From the NCBI GenBank assembly GCA_041397645.1, contig JAWKWE010000004.1, positions 992,001 to 1,056,000 of the forward strand: 64,000 bases of DNA. Direction: 5' to 3'. Positions 1-9,258 of the stretch are shown here, one piece after another. Below the pieces are notes generated by a model. The model ran no database searches. It worked only from the letters and a program-made list of their open reading frames with translations, and was not told the DNA's origin. The position numbers and the translations under genes were made by a program. Origin of the DNA: Hyphomicrobiaceae bacterium. Its GTDB lineage: Bacteria; Pseudomonadota; Alphaproteobacteria; Rhizobiales; Hyphomicrobiaceae. Position 1 is the stretch's first letter. Each line of letters starts with the position of its first letter.

Positions 1-1
1 G

Positions 2-349
2 AAGGTCAAACGGTTGCGGACCGGACGTATTGAAATCGACGGGCGTATTGATCTGCATGGATTGCGCCAAGACGAGGCGCACGGGAATTTGCGGGCGTTT
101 CTCTTTCGGGCGCAAGCCCGCGGCTGGCGCTGGGTTTTGGTCATCACTGGGAAGGGTAAGCCGGAAAGTGGGACGCAACATGAGCCATTCACCACAGACA
201 GTCAGCGCTCACGCGGCGTGCTGAAACGCAATGTGCCGCGCTGGCTGGAAGAGCCCGATTTGCGCGGGATCATCATCAGCTTTACGGCAGCCTCGATCGC
301 ACATGGCGGGGAAGGGGCGCTTTACGTGCACTTGCGCAAAAAGGGATAG
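2..349 (+). CDS. Smr domain protein (5' end outside window)
   Basis: This is the C-terminal part of a protein with an Smr (small MutS-related) domain, a fold used for nucleic-acid binding or nicking. The frame is open to the left edge, and the TTG at 14 lies inside the continuous frame, so the true start is probably upstream. The domain shows the typical IDLHG opening, the ITGKGK glycine loop and the closing segment GGEGALYVHLRKKG. In related alphaproteobacteria a lytic transglycosylase gene (mltA) often lies upstream, but that cannot be seen here. The exact substrate is unknown. I am confident of the family and unsure of the full length. Confidence 0.85.
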   Translation, partial: KVKRLRTGRIEIDGRIDLHGLRQDEAHGNLRAFLFRAQARGWRWVLVITGKGKPESGTQHEPFTTDSQRSRGVLKRNVPRWLEEPDLRGIIISFTAASIAHGGEGALYVHLRKKG

Positions 350-378
350 GCGCAAAGCGAAAAGTCAGATCCGGGAGG

Positions 379-903
379 TCAAAAACAGGTCGCTTGCAGT
401 TGCTGCATCGCCTGTCCCACGCCCGATAGCGAGTAGGTGTCGGTGACGCTGGTCCCGCCTTCGTCGGTTGCGGTCACGGCCATCTTTGAGCCCTTGCGCA
501 TCGCTTCTACGAACTTCAGTTCTGAAGTCGCGTCTGCGACGTAAGCGCGGCCTTGCTCAGCGAACAGGTTGAAGGATTGGGCGCCGATCGCGGCAGTAAT
601 TTCGCTGCCCTTCTTGGCGGAGAAACCAAGCAGAACGCTGGGTTCGGCTTTCACGCCCTCTTTGGGCCAAGCCGAGATATAGATCCGCGCGCCGTCGCTC
701 TTAGCGTTATCGGGAGTTGTAGACTTTGGCGCACTCGTAAGAAAACAGAACGCGTGTGGGGATTCAGAGTCCGTATAGAGCGACCAGTCGACGATGGACG
801 TCAGCTTCGTGACGTCCTGCGCGCTGGCCCGCATAGCACCGATAGCAATAATGGTGATGAGTAGAAGCAACCGGCAAGCAATGTGATTTTGGCGCACGGC
901 CAT
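379..903 (-). CDS. IalB-like (invasion-associated locus B) secreted protein
   Basis: The 174-residue protein begins with a signal peptide (basic start, hydrophobic run about residues 9-22, cleavage near ASA-Q). The mature part has the IalB-family pattern: an early WSLYTD segment, a Cys near residue 53, the ISAWPKEG strand, and a final Cys two residues from the C-terminus that could form a disulfide with the first. Family members are periplasmic or envelope proteins of unclear biochemical role, first noted in Bartonella invasion. Its ATG directly follows the TGA of the methyltransferase gene on the same strand, so the two are probably translated together. The family is assigned by pattern only. 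Confidence 0.75.
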   Translation of the reverse strand: MAVRQNHIACRLLLLITIIAIGAMRASAQDVTKLTSIVDWSLYTDSESPHAFCFLTSAPKSTTPDNAKSDGARIYISAWPKEGVKAEPSVLLGFSAKKGSEITAAIGAQSFNLFAEQGRAYVADATSELKFVEAMRKGSKMAVTATDEGGTSVTDTYSLSGVGQAMQQLQATCF

Positions 904-1413
904 TCAGGGTCCTCCCTCGCGGATCGGGCGCTCGGCAAACCGGGCCAGCGATCTTACCCGGTCATACATGACAATGGCCCCCGCCATGGCGACATTGACG
1001 CAAAAGCTGGTCGGGATCTTGACGGTATAATCGCATCGCTCAAGCATCGCGGGTGAAAGCGATCCCATTTCAGGGCCCAGGATGTAAGCCGCGCGCATGG
1101 GATGGCGGAAGCTGGGTAGATCAATCGCTTCGTCCAGCAGTTCCACGCCGACGAGCTTGCAGCCCTGCGGAAGCGCCATTTCCTCGATTGAAGTCCAATT
1201 GTAATGAGGCAGATGCCACTGGCCTTTGGAGGTGTCGGCGCGCGCTTCCAACGCGCGGTACGTCGCGCCGACCGTAAATGTGAAACTGGCCCCGAAACCA
1301 TGCGCCGAACGCATCAGATTGCCGAGGTTCAACGATTTCGACATGCGCTCGGCCCCGATGGCAAAATAGCCGCGCGGCGTTGGTGGCCAGTTCTCAGATG
1401 TTCTGCCGGTCAT
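904..1413 (-). CDS. TrmH/SpoU family RNA methyltransferase
   Basis: The 169-residue protein is a compact SPOUT methyltransferase lacking an extra N-terminal RNA-binding domain. It shows the NLGNLMRSA segment near the start, the motif 2 segment YILGPEMGSLSP and the motif 3 segment IPTSFCVNVAMAGAIVMYD that form the knotted SAM site. It probably 2'-O-methylates a tRNA or rRNA nucleotide, but the target cannot be told from sequence. It is cotranscribed with the IalB-like gene with zero spacing and is divergent from the quinone oxidoreductase gene at 1537. Confidence 0.85.
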   Translation of the reverse strand: MTGRTSENWPPTPRGYFAIGAERMSKSLNLGNLMRSAHGFGASFTFTVGATYRALEARADTSKGQWHLPHYNWTSIEEMALPQGCKLVGVELLDEAIDLPSFRHPMRAAYILGPEMGSLSPAMLERCDYTVKIPTSFCVNVAMAGAIVMYDRVRSLARFAERPIREGGP

Positions 1414-1536
1414 GGGAATGCACTGTCATGGGATTGTACTTCTGGCTCACGCGTTTGCGTAGTTGCAGGTTGGCGGGTGCGTGGCGCGCAGCTAAATGTG
1501 TCGCCACAAGCAGCGCATCCAGGCGGGAGGTCTCAC

Positions 1537-2511
1537 ATGAAGGCGGCACTTTGCAACACTTTAAGTGGACCTTCAGGCCTGGAGATCACGGAAGTCCCTG
1601 TTCCGCAGCCGAAACCGGGCCAGGCGCTGATTGCGGTCAAAGCTGTGGGTTTGAACTTCGCGGATACGCTGATCACACGGGGAAAGTATCAATACAAGCC
1701 TGAGCTGCCCTTTTCACCAGGCGCCGAAATCGCAGGCGTGATCGAGCGGATTGAAGGCGATGCGGGTGATTTCAAGCCCGGTCAACGTGTGATGGCCTAT
1801 GTCGGCTGGGGGGGTGCGGCCGAGCACATCGTGGTCGATACCGCGATGCTTGTGCCTATTCCCGACAAGGTCAGCGACATAACGGCCGCCGGCTTGAGCA
1901 TCACTTACGGCACTGCGCTGCACGGGCTGTCCGAGCGAGGGCGATTGGAACCTGGTGAGAAAGTCGTCGTAACGGGAGCTGCGGGCGGCGCGGGGCTTGC
2001 GGCGGTCGAGATCGCGACCCTCATGGGTGGCCGTGTCATCGCGGTTGCCTCCTCGCCCGAGAAAGTGCAGATCGCGCGAGATGCAGGTGCTGTCGATGGC
2101 ATTCTGTTTCCTGGCAGCGACCTGAAACTTGCCGTTCGCGAGGTGACGGGCGGTGCCGGCGCCGACGTCGTCTACGATTGCATTGGGGGCGAAGCGGCAG
2201 AGCCGCTGATCCGCGCCCTTGCCTGGAAGGGCCGCTTTCTGGTCGTCGGCTTTGCAGCGGGAGAAATCCCGCGCATTCCGCTCAATCTTCTTCTCGTCAA
2301 GGGTGTCGAAGCAACTGGGGTGTTCTGGGGCGAATCCGTGCAGCGCGATCTCGCAGGCCATCGCGCAGGCATGGCGCGGTTGCTTGGCTGGGTCGCCGAG
2401 GGTCGCCTCAATCCGCACATCCACGCGACCTTTCCGTTGGACAACATTCGCGAGGCGCTCGGTGTGCTCGATGCACGTACAGCGCGGGGCAAAGTGATCG
2501 TAACCCTTTAG
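1537..2511 (+). CDS. NADPH:quinone oxidoreductase (zinc-free MDR family)
   Basis: The 324-residue protein is a medium-chain dehydrogenase/reductase of the quinone oxidoreductase type. The N-terminal GroES-like half (MKAALCN, VGLNFADTLITRGKYQ) lacks the catalytic zinc cysteines of alcohol dehydrogenases. The nucleotide-binding half has the Rossmann loop VTGAAGGAGLAAVEIA near residue 150. It should reduce quinones or conjugated enones with NADPH in the cytoplasm. The frame extends far upstream, but the ATG at 1537 with GGGAGG at 1525-1530 is the natural start and matches family length. Confidence 0.9.
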   Translation: MKAALCNTLSGPSGLEITEVPVPQPKPGQALIAVKAVGLNFADTLITRGKYQYKPELPFSPGAEIAGVIERIEGDAGDFKPGQRVMAYVGWGGAAEHIVVDTAMLVPIPDKVSDITAAGLSITYGTALHGLSERGRLEPGEKVVVTGAAGGAGLAAVEIATLMGGRVIAVASSPEKVQIARDAGAVDGILFPGSDLKLAVREVTGGAGADVVYDCIGGEAAEPLIRALAWKGRFLVVGFAAGEIPRIPLNLLLVKGVEATGVFWGESVQRDLAGHRAGMARLLGWVAEGRLNPHIHATFPLDNIREALGVLDARTARGKVIVTL

Positions 2512-2658
2512 CTGGGCCGGTCCAATCTGGCCGAAACGGAAAAATTCCGCACGCGGCGCTTCGCGTTCAGCAAATCTTTGTCATGTGCGGTGATGGTGCT
2601 TTCAACGTCGCATGGGCTTTGCCGTGCGCGAGAAGCGTCGTCGTCGAGTTCGTTAGTA

Positions 2659-3552
2659 ATGCGTTTGCGGTTACGTCATGTGCTGCTCAGCTGGGCAGTC
2701 TCCACAACCTGCTCCATTGCGTTGGCTCCGCCCGCGGTGGCTCAGTCGCTTTTTCAGAATTTGTTTGGATTTGGCGGCAAGCCTTCCGCGCCTGCCCAGG
2801 CGCGCTCCGCAGGCCGTTCGCTCCCCGCGTATCGCTTCCGCTATCATTCACGCCGCTCTTATCAGCGTGACTTTGCGCCAGACGACGAAGTGATAGGCCC
2901 GCCAGATAGCGGCGGCCCGTATCGCACGATGTGTGTGCGCTCTTGCGATGGCTTTTATTTCCCGCTCCGTCACAACGCGATGCAGAGCAACTTCGCCCAG
3001 GATGTAAAATCATGCCGCGTTGCCTGCGGAGACGAGGCGCACCTTTATTACTATCCTGTGAGGGGTGGCAGCGTCGACACGATGGTCGATCTTGCCGGGC
3101 AGTCCTATAAGGACATGCCCAATGCCTACAACTATCGCAAGGCGCTCGTTTCCGGCTGTTCCTGCAAGCCTGCTCCTTGGTCGTATGAGGCAGTGGCTCG
3201 CCATCACCGCTATGCTGAGGAAGCAGACGAGCTGATGGCGGATGCCGTTAATAAGGCGCGCCAGCGTTACGCCGCCCATCTCCAGGCGACAGGCGCGGCG
3301 GGTCAGCAAACACCTTGGCAGGATAAGGATGCAGGCGCAGCGGCCGATGCCGGTGACGTGGTGGCGTCCGATAGCGATCTGGATTCCAAGATCGTCATTG
3401 GTCCGCCAGGCCCGCCGCCACGTTATGCGATGCCTCAACGCCGCGACTATGCCTATCGTAGGCGCGCCAGAAGCGCTGCCACGCGAGCGCGTTATACTAA
3501 GTCTCAACCGTCCGGTCTGTTCGGCTGGTCTTTATTTGCCAGCCCAAACTAG
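2659..3552 (+). CDS. DUF2865 domain protein, exported
   Basis: The protein of about 297 residues has a signal peptide ending near PPAVAQ. The mature region contains the Cys-rich DUF2865 core: MCVRSCDGFYFPL, a CRVACG segment, and SGCSCKPAPWSYEA, which suggest disulfides in the periplasm. The C-terminus is low-complexity and rich in Pro, Arg and Tyr. Function is unknown; the family is common in Hyphomicrobiales. Earlier in-frame starts exist (TTG 2578, ATG 2593) without clear ribosome binding sites; I chose the ATG that gives a normal signal peptide. Confidence 0.75.
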   Translation: MRLRLRHVLLSWAVSTTCSIALAPPAVAQSLFQNLFGFGGKPSAPAQARSAGRSLPAYRFRYHSRRSYQRDFAPDDEVIGPPDSGGPYRTMCVRSCDGFYFPLRHNAMQSNFAQDVKSCRVACGDEAHLYYYPVRGGSVDTMVDLAGQSYKDMPNAYNYRKALVSGCSCKPAPWSYEAVARHHRYAEEADELMADAVNKARQRYAAHLQATGAAGQQTPWQDKDAGAAADAGDVVASDSDLDSKIVIGPPGPPPRYAMPQRRDYAYRRRARSAATRARYTKSQPSGLFGWSLFASPN

Positions 3553-3590
3553 GCAACCAGCCGAAGTGAGTGGGGAGTAACTTCCGCGCT

Positions 3591-4157
3591 TCACCAGTGA
3601 TCGGTGTCGTCTGGAGTATAGCCGCCATGGAGCGGAAAACTCTCCACGACGCCGTACGGGCCTCCGCCGGTCATTGGCCGCGATGACATCAGCACGAATC
3701 GCGAAACGAAAATGGGTTCGGAGCGATAGCCGCCGAAGCGTGTGAGATATCGCGCGACCGCGGTGGGGTCGGTATGCTTCAGCCGTGCCAGCGTGACGTG
3801 TGCTTTGAAGGGGTGCTTGGGCGGCGGCAGGCCTGCGTTGCGGGCCGCCTTGTCATTGGCCCGCGCCAAAGCCTCCAGCGCGGGACAAGGTGCAACGTCG
3901 GCGAAGACGCTGCTTGGATCGTTACCGCCGAAAATGCCAACGCCGCTCAACCGGATCTCGAAAGCATCTGCATCGATGCTCGCGAGGTTCGCTGAGAACT
4001 CGCGCGCCAAGCCGTTGTCGATGTCGCCCGCAAAACGCAATGTGATGTGATAGTCCTCCGCTTTGAGCCATCGCGAGCCGGGCAGGGGAATATGCAGCCG
4101 ATAGAGTTCGGCGCGGGTCTCGTCGGGTAGTTCAAGGGCGGTGAAAAGTCTGGGCAT
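3591..4157 (-). CDS. thpR: RNA 2',3'-cyclic phosphodiesterase (2H family)
   Basis: The 188-residue protein belongs to the 2H phosphoesterase family (LigT/ThpR). Both catalytic HxT motifs are present: HITL with His37 and HVTL with His120, separated by the usual distance. The family hydrolyses 2',3'-cyclic phosphates on RNA ends and in some cases shows reversible 2'-5' ligase activity. It follows the GDSL esterase gene on the same strand with a gap of about 17 bases, so the two are likely an operon. Length and motifs are normal. Confidence 0.9.
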   Translation of the reverse strand: MPRLFTALELPDETRAELYRLHIPLPGSRWLKAEDYHITLRFAGDIDNGLAREFSANLASIDADAFEIRLSGVGIFGGNDPSSVFADVAPCPALEALARANDKAARNAGLPPPKHPFKAHVTLARLKHTDPTAVARYLTRFGGYRSEPIFVSRFVLMSSRPMTGGGPYGVVESFPLHGGYTPDDTDHW

Positions 4158-4174
4158 GGTCGAGGTGCGCGCTT

Positions 4175-4882
4175 CTAGGGCTTGGCGGTGGCAGTTGCCG
4201 CAGCCTTGCGATCCTGGATCTGTTTCACCAGCGCTTCCACTTGCGGCAGGATGCGCTTGACGAGTTCGGCGACGCCCTTCGTCGTGGGATGAAGGCCATC
4301 ATCCAAGGTCAGGCCAGGCTCCCCGATGACGCCTTCCAGAAAGAAGGGATAGAGCGCAAGTTGGTATCTGCCTGCGAGCTCCGGGTAGATAACGTCGAAT
4401 GTCGCTTGGTACTCAGGGCCCCAATTAGCTGGCGCCTTCATGCCAGCCAGAAGGATGTCGGCCCCTTTCTGCTTGATCTTTGAAATGATCTTTTCAAGGT
4501 TGTTCTTGGTCAGGCTCGGATCGATGCCGCGCAGGGCGTCGTTGGCGCCGAGCTCAAGGATGACGCCATCCACTCCGGGCTGCATTGACCAGTCAAGCCG
4601 TTGCAGGCCGCCCGCAGAGGTATCACCAGAAACGCCCGCGTTGATGACGTTGACCTTGTAACCCTTGGCGGCAAGCGCCACCTGAAGTTGAGAAGGAAAG
4701 GAATCCCCAGGAGGAAGCATATAGCCGGCAGTCAGGCTGTCGCCGAAAGCAACGAGCGTGACGGAGGGGGGCGAATCGGCCTTGGTTTGCTTGGGTATCA
4801 TTGTGAGGGCCGGTGCGGCGAAAAGCGCAAGCACGAGAAGTAAACGGGCCCAACTCAGCGGCGCATTCAAGCTCATGTTCAT
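4175..4882 (-). CDS. GDSL arylesterase / lysophospholipase, TesA-like
   Basis: The 235-residue protein is an SGNH hydrolase with an N-terminal signal peptide (hydrophobic residues about 12-28). The blocks are intact: FGDSLTAGY with nucleophile Ser49, a Gly in block II (NAGVSGDTS), GAND at about 112-115 and DGLHP with Asp195/His198. E. coli TesA is a periplasmic thioesterase, protease and lysophospholipase of this type. The gene is divergent from an ABC ATPase-permease pair, the same neighbourhood as tesA with ybbA-ybbP in enterobacteria, which suggests a shared envelope-lipid role. The substrate is not determinable here. Confidence 0.88.
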   Translation of the reverse strand: MNMSLNAPLSWARLLLVLALFAAPALTMIPKQTKADSPPSVTLVAFGDSLTAGYMLPPGDSFPSQLQVALAAKGYKVNVINAGVSGDTSAGGLQRLDWSMQPGVDGVILELGANDALRGIDPSLTKNNLEKIISKIKQKGADILLAGMKAPANWGPEYQATFDVIYPELAGRYQLALYPFFLEGVIGEPGLTLDDGLHPTTKGVAELVKRILPQVEALVKQIQDRKAAATATAKP

Positions 4883-4981
4883 GTTTCCGCCTCAGGGAGC
4901 CATCACAAGGTCTGGTCATCACGTAGAAGCAGGACACGGCCAGAGCAAGGCTTGTTTGAAAGACAACAGGATTTCCATCAG

Positions 4982-5692
4982 GTGACGAAGCCCATTATCT
5001 CCGTCGAAAATCTCCATCTGACGCTGACAAGCCGGGCGGGTCCGGTTCATATTCTGAGAGGTGTCACGTTCGACGTGCCCGCCGGTCAGTCGCTTGCGAT
5101 TGTCGGACCTTCGGGCTCCGGCAAGACATCGCTATTGATGATCCTTGGCGGCTTGGAACGCGCGTCCAGCGGCAAGGTCGAAGTCGCCGGACGCTCGATG
5201 TCGGGTCTATCGGAAGACGAGTTGTCGCGTCTGCGGGGCGAGGAAATCGGCATCGTCTTTCAATCATTCCATCTCGTGCCGACGATGACGGCGCTCGAGA
5301 ACGTCGCGCTGCCGATGGAGCTTGCAGGGATCGCGGACGCGTTCGAGACCGCCCGTCAGCTGCTTGACGATGTAGGATTGTTGGCGCGCCAGGATCACTT
5401 CCCCGCTGAGCTGTCGGGTGGCGAGCAGCAGCGTGTCGCCATCGCGCGGGCGCTGAGCCGCAAGCCACGCCTTATTCTAGCCGACGAGCCGACGGGCAAT
5501 CTCGACACCAAGACCGGCCAACAGATCGTCGAGCTGCTGTTTGGTTTGAAGGAACGCACGGGCGCGACTTTGGTGCTCGTCACCCATGACGTGCGGCTCG
5601 CCAACATGACCGAGCGCGTGATCGGAATGGGAGACGGGCACATCCTGAGCGAAAATCTCCAGACGCCAGCCGAAAGGGTCGCGGCGCAATGA
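4982..5692 (+). CDS. ABC transporter ATP-binding protein (YbbA/LolD-like)
   Basis: The protein of about 236 residues is a complete ABC ATPase: Walker A GPSGSGKT (about 42-49), Q-loop in VFQSFHLVP, signature LSGGEQQRVAIARAL, Walker B LILADEPTG and the H-loop in VTHD. It belongs to the LolD/MacB/YbbA group that works with FtsX-type permeases. I chose GTG 4982, which is preceded by CAGGA, over TTG 4952. Its stop codon overlaps the start of the permease gene in ATGA form, so they are translationally coupled. It probably drives extraction of a hydrophobic molecule or protein from the inner membrane. Confidence 0.9.
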   Translation: MTKPIISVENLHLTLTSRAGPVHILRGVTFDVPAGQSLAIVGPSGSGKTSLLMILGGLERASSGKVEVAGRSMSGLSEDELSRLRGEEIGIVFQSFHLVPTMTALENVALPMELAGIADAFETARQLLDDVGLLARQDHFPAELSGGEQQRVAIARALSRKPRLILADEPTGNLDTKTGQQIVELLFGLKERTGATLVLVTHDVRLANMTERVIGMGDGHILSENLQTPAERVAAQ

Positions 5693-8268
5693 CGATCACG
5701 TTGGATCAGATGTCCGGCGGGCGGACGCGTCCGGCGGGTTGGCCGACGATGGTCCGCGTTGGGCTGCGCGAGCTGCGCGGCGGACTGTCGGGATTTTACG
5801 TGTTCATCGCTTGTTTGGCGCTGGGCGTCATGGTGATCGCCGCAGTCGGGGCTTTGGGCGATGCTCTGGTCGCTGGTTTCGAACGGCAGGGGCGCACCAT
5901 CCTCGGCGGAGACATGACGTTTTCGCGTATGCATGCGCGTGCGACGACTCAAGAAAGGGCGGTGCTCGGCAAACTCGGGAAAGTCAGCGAAACGGCCGCT
6001 CTGCGAACGATGGCGCGGCGGCCCGATGGTCAGGAGCAGGCACTCATCGAGCTCAAAGCCGTCGACGGCGCCTATCCGTTGGCGGGCAGTGTTCAGCTCC
6101 AGGAACCAGGCGATTTCCAAGCCTATATGGCGCAGGGCGGCGCGGTAGCGGATGCCATGCTGTTGGAACAGCTCGGATTGAAGCCCGGTGATCGTATCAA
6201 GATCGGCGAGCATGAGATCGAGGTGCGCGCCATACTGAAATCGGAGCCGGATGGGATCGCCGATCGGCTCACATACGGGCCGCGCGTGTTCGTGTCGTTG
6301 GAGACGCTGGAAAAGACTGGGCTCGTTAAGCCGGGCACCCTGATCCGCTGGCGTTATGCGCTGGCGCGAGGCCTCGGTTACGATGAGGACAAGGCGCAGC
6401 TGAAGGCCCTGCGCGAGGCGGTACAGACGGATCTGCCAGAATCCGGCTTTAGCATTCTCGACCGTACAAATCCCTCGCCGCAGGTTACGCGCACGCTCGA
6501 ACGGCTTCGCCAGTTTCTCATTCTGATCGGACTTGCATCGCTGCTTGTCGGCGGCATCGGGATTGCCAATGCCGTTTCGACCTTCATCGACAAGAGGCTC
6601 AAGGTGATTGCCACGCTGCGCAGCGTTGGTGCGACCGGCGGGCAGATCATGAGCATGTTTCTGGTTCAGATCCTCGCGATGACGCTTGTGGGTGTGATCG
6701 TTGGCCTTGCCGCTGGGCTTGCAATTCCCAGCTTCATCGAGTGGCTCGTGGCAGACGGGATGCCGGTCAAGGCACAGTTTGCGATTTCTCCGCGCTCCCT
6801 CGGCATTGCAACAGCCTACGGTGTGATGGTGGCGTTGCTGTTCACGCTATGGCCCTTGGGACGTGCCGAGCATGTGCGGGCGAGCGTGCTGTTTCGCGAC
6901 ACAGGCGGTGGATCGAAAGTCTGGCCGCGGCGCGTCATAATTATCTGGACCATTCTTCTGGTCGCGGCACTGTTTTCACTGGCGCTGGCGACCTCCCAGC
7001 CAAGGATGCTGGCGGTTTGGGCCTTTGCTGCATTGGTGGCGATGCTCGTGGTGTTCTCGGCCCTGGCGTGGCTCGTGACCAGAGTTGCCCGCGCTCTACC
7101 GCGACCGCGCAATCCGGAAATTGCCATCGCGTTACGCAACGTTGCGGCCAGCGATGGGCTGACGCGCGCCGTCATTCTGTCGCTCGGAACCGGTCTGTCG
7201 CTTCTGGTCGGCGTGGCGGTGGTCAATGCCTCGCTGGTAGAAGAGCTGAAAGGGCGTCTGCCTGAGAACTCCCCCGACTACTTTCTGCTCGACGTGCCCA
7301 AGCAGGACTACGAGGCCCTGAGTGCCCGGGTGCATGACAAAATTCCTGACGCCGTTCTCACGGAGGCGGCGATGCTGCGAGGGCGCATCGTCAAACTCAA
7401 GGGTGTTCTCGCCGAAGAACTCAAGGCACCCCCCGAGGCTCAGTGGGTTCTGAACGGCGACCGAGGATTGAGCTATTCGCAGACCGTGCCGGAAGGTTCG
7501 AAGGTCACCGAAGGCGCGTGGTGGCCGGCAGACTATTCAGGCCCCCCGCTCGTCTCCTTTGAAGGCGAGCTGGCCGGAAAGCTTGGCCTGAAACTTGGAG
7601 ACACGGTTACCGTCAATGTACTCGGACGAAATATAGAGGCCAAGATCGCAAACTTGCGCGAAGTCCATTGGGAAAATCTTGCCATCAATTTTGTGATGGT
7701 CTTCTCGCCCAATACGCTCGAAGCGGCCCCACACAATTTGTTGGCGACGATACGCCTGCCTGAGGGGACCCCAGGCCCCGAGGAGGTCGCGATGATCCGC
7801 GATTTGGGACGGACCTTCCCTGCGGTCAGCGCGATTCGCGTGCGCGACGCCATCAACCAGTTCAACAAGATCTTCGACAAGGTGATGAACGCGGTGCAGG
7901 TGGCGGGTAGCGTCACCTTGCTGGCAGGCGCCCTGGTTCTGGCAGGTGCCCTCTCAACCGCCCAGCGGCGCCGGATTCTGGAGGCCGTGATCCTGAAGAC
8001 CATCGGCGGCACCCGCTGGCAGATCCTGCGGGCTCACGCCTACGAATATGCGCTTTTGACGCTTGCGGCAGCCCTTGTGGCTATCCTTCTCGGCACCGTC
8101 GCAGCGTGGGCTGTGCTTTACTTCTTGATGGAAACGCCATTTACTTTCTCGGCGACGGCTATTCTCAAGACCTTGGCCGCTGCCGGTGGACTAATAGCGG
8201 TTTTTGGTGGCGTAGGGACCTGGGCGGTCTTGAAAGCGCCAGCGGTGCCGCATCTGCGCGGCGAGTGA
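5689..8268 (+). CDS. FtsX-like ABC permease (YbbP family)
   Basis: The 859-residue membrane protein is the permease partner of the upstream ATPase. One transmembrane segment near residues 37-60 is followed by a large periplasmic domain, then a first FtsX domain (helices about 265-400), central helices about 415-470 and 485-520, a second periplasmic domain, and a C-terminal FtsX domain (about 735-855). This tandem layout is typical of YbbP-like permeases. It overlaps the ATPase gene by four bases. The gene pair next to a TesA-like esterase is conserved in many proteobacteria; the cargo is unproven. Confidence 0.88.
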   Translation: MTITLDQMSGGRTRPAGWPTMVRVGLRELRGGLSGFYVFIACLALGVMVIAAVGALGDALVAGFERQGRTILGGDMTFSRMHARATTQERAVLGKLGKVSETAALRTMARRPDGQEQALIELKAVDGAYPLAGSVQLQEPGDFQAYMAQGGAVADAMLLEQLGLKPGDRIKIGEHEIEVRAILKSEPDGIADRLTYGPRVFVSLETLEKTGLVKPGTLIRWRYALARGLGYDEDKAQLKALREAVQTDLPESGFSILDRTNPSPQVTRTLERLRQFLILIGLASLLVGGIGIANAVSTFIDKRLKVIATLRSVGATGGQIMSMFLVQILAMTLVGVIVGLAAGLAIPSFIEWLVADGMPVKAQFAISPRSLGIATAYGVMVALLFTLWPLGRAEHVRASVLFRDTGGGSKVWPRRVIIIWTILLVAALFSLALATSQPRMLAVWAFAALVAMLVVFSALAWLVTRVARALPRPRNPEIAIALRNVAASDGLTRAVILSLGTGLSLLVGVAVVNASLVEELKGRLPENSPDYFLLDVPKQDYEALSARVHDKIPDAVLTEAAMLRGRIVKLKGVLAEELKAPPEAQWVLNGDRGLSYSQTVPEGSKVTEGAWWPADYSGPPLVSFEGELAGKLGLKLGDTVTVNVLGRNIEAKIANLREVHWENLAINFVMVFSPNTLEAAPHNLLATIRLPEGTPGPEEVAMIRDLGRTFPAVSAIRVRDAINQFNKIFDKVMNAVQVAGSVTLLAGALVLAGALSTAQRRRILEAVILKTIGGTRWQILRAHAYEYALLTLAAALVAILLGTVAAWAVLYFLMETPFTFSATAILKTLAAAGGLIAVFGGVGTWAVLKAPAVPHLRGE

Positions 8269-8325
8269 GAACGAAAAGGCAGGAATTTGGGAAATTCTCC
8301 CTCTTTCCTACTGGCTTTTCTGGTC

Positions 8326-8354
8326 TTGAAAGGACGCTACGTCGCACTCATATT
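8326..8354 (+). promoter_or_regulatory. Candidate promoter for the BI-1 gene
   Basis: TTGAAA at 8326-8331 and CATATT at 8349-8354 are separated by 17 bases, about 48 bases before the BI-1 start. The preceding C gives CTTGAAA, which also resembles the -35 of alphaproteobacterial heat-shock (RpoH) promoters, so either sigma factor could use it. Confidence 0.35.
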
Positions 8355-8401
8355 TCAACTGCATTCGGCAATTCGCCGGTTTATGGAGGATTAGGAGACC
8401 C

Positions 8402-9166
8402 ATGGCCCAAGCTTATAATCAACCCTCAGTACCTCGCTCAGGCACGCGGGGTGGCGTGGCCGTGGACGAAGGCCTGCGCTCGTTTATGCTCGGCACCTAC
8501 AACTATATGGCGTTGGGCGTCGCCGGCACGGCTGCCGTCGTGTTCGCACTGATGGCCAATCCGCAGTTGATGGTCGCGATTGCGACTGGCCCGATGAAGT
8601 GGGTTTTGTTCGCCGGCATTCTTGGCCTGGGCTTCTTCGCCAACAGGCTTTTCTTCTCGGGAAGCACGGTGGTAGCGCATGGCGCTTACTGGCTCTACTG
8701 CGCGCTTTGGGGTGCGATGATCGCCCCGATGATCTTCATGTTCGTCTCACAGGGTCATACCGGATTGGTAGGACAGGCATTTGCCATTGCGGCGGCCACC
8801 TTCCTGGCGACGAGCCTCGTCGGTTACACGACTAAGAAGGACATGACAGGCTGGGGTGGTTTCATCTCGATGGCCTCTATCGGCCTCATCATCGCGATGC
8901 TGGTCAGCTTCTTCTTCATCACCGACCCGGGCACCAGCAAGACGGTCAGCCTGTTGATTTCGTCGGTCGTCGTGCTTCTGTTCTCGGCAGCGACAGCTTG
9001 GGAAACGCAGCAGATCAAGACCATGTATCTCGAAGGCGCCGCGCATGGAGGCCAGGAGTTCATCAAGCGCTCTTCGATCTTTGGCGCATTCATGCTCTAC
9101 GGTAGCTTCATCACGCTGTTCATCCATATCCTGAACATTCTAGGTATTATGAACACGCAGGAATAA
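8402..9166 (+). CDS. Bax inhibitor-1 (BI-1/YccA) family membrane protein
   Basis: The 254-residue protein has about seven transmembrane helices from residue 30 to the C-terminus, with the family pattern of a short soluble N-terminus, LGTYNYMALGV opening the first helix, and a C-terminal SIFGAFMLYGSFITLFIHILNI helix region. Bacterial BI-1 proteins such as YccA act as calcium-leak channels or modulate FtsH proteolysis; which applies here is unknown. A ribosome site (GGAGGATTAGGAGA) precedes the ATG. The gene stands alone, with a candidate promoter upstream and a strong terminator downstream. Confidence 0.9.
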   Translation: MAQAYNQPSVPRSGTRGGVAVDEGLRSFMLGTYNYMALGVAGTAAVVFALMANPQLMVAIATGPMKWVLFAGILGLGFFANRLFFSGSTVVAHGAYWLYCALWGAMIAPMIFMFVSQGHTGLVGQAFAIAAATFLATSLVGYTTKKDMTGWGGFISMASIGLIIAMLVSFFFITDPGTSKTVSLLISSVVVLLFSAATAWETQQIKTMYLEGAAHGGQEFIKRSSIFGAFMLYGSFITLFIHILNILGIMNTQE

Positions 9167-9196
9167 GCCAAGTCACGCGCACGATCTGAAAGCACG

Positions 9197-9226
9197 AAGG
9201 CCCCGCATAGAGTGCGGGGCCTTTTA
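9197..9226 (+). terminator. Rho-independent terminator after the BI-1 gene
   Basis: A perfect 11-bp stem (9197-9207 with 9213-9223) and a 5-base loop are followed by a T-rich tract (CTTTTATTTT). It lies about 30 bases after the BI-1 stop codon and could also serve the converging DUF2794 gene weakly. Confidence 0.9.
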
Positions 9227-9258
9227 TTTTGCCTGGGAAGCTGACGGCGCGCTCGAAA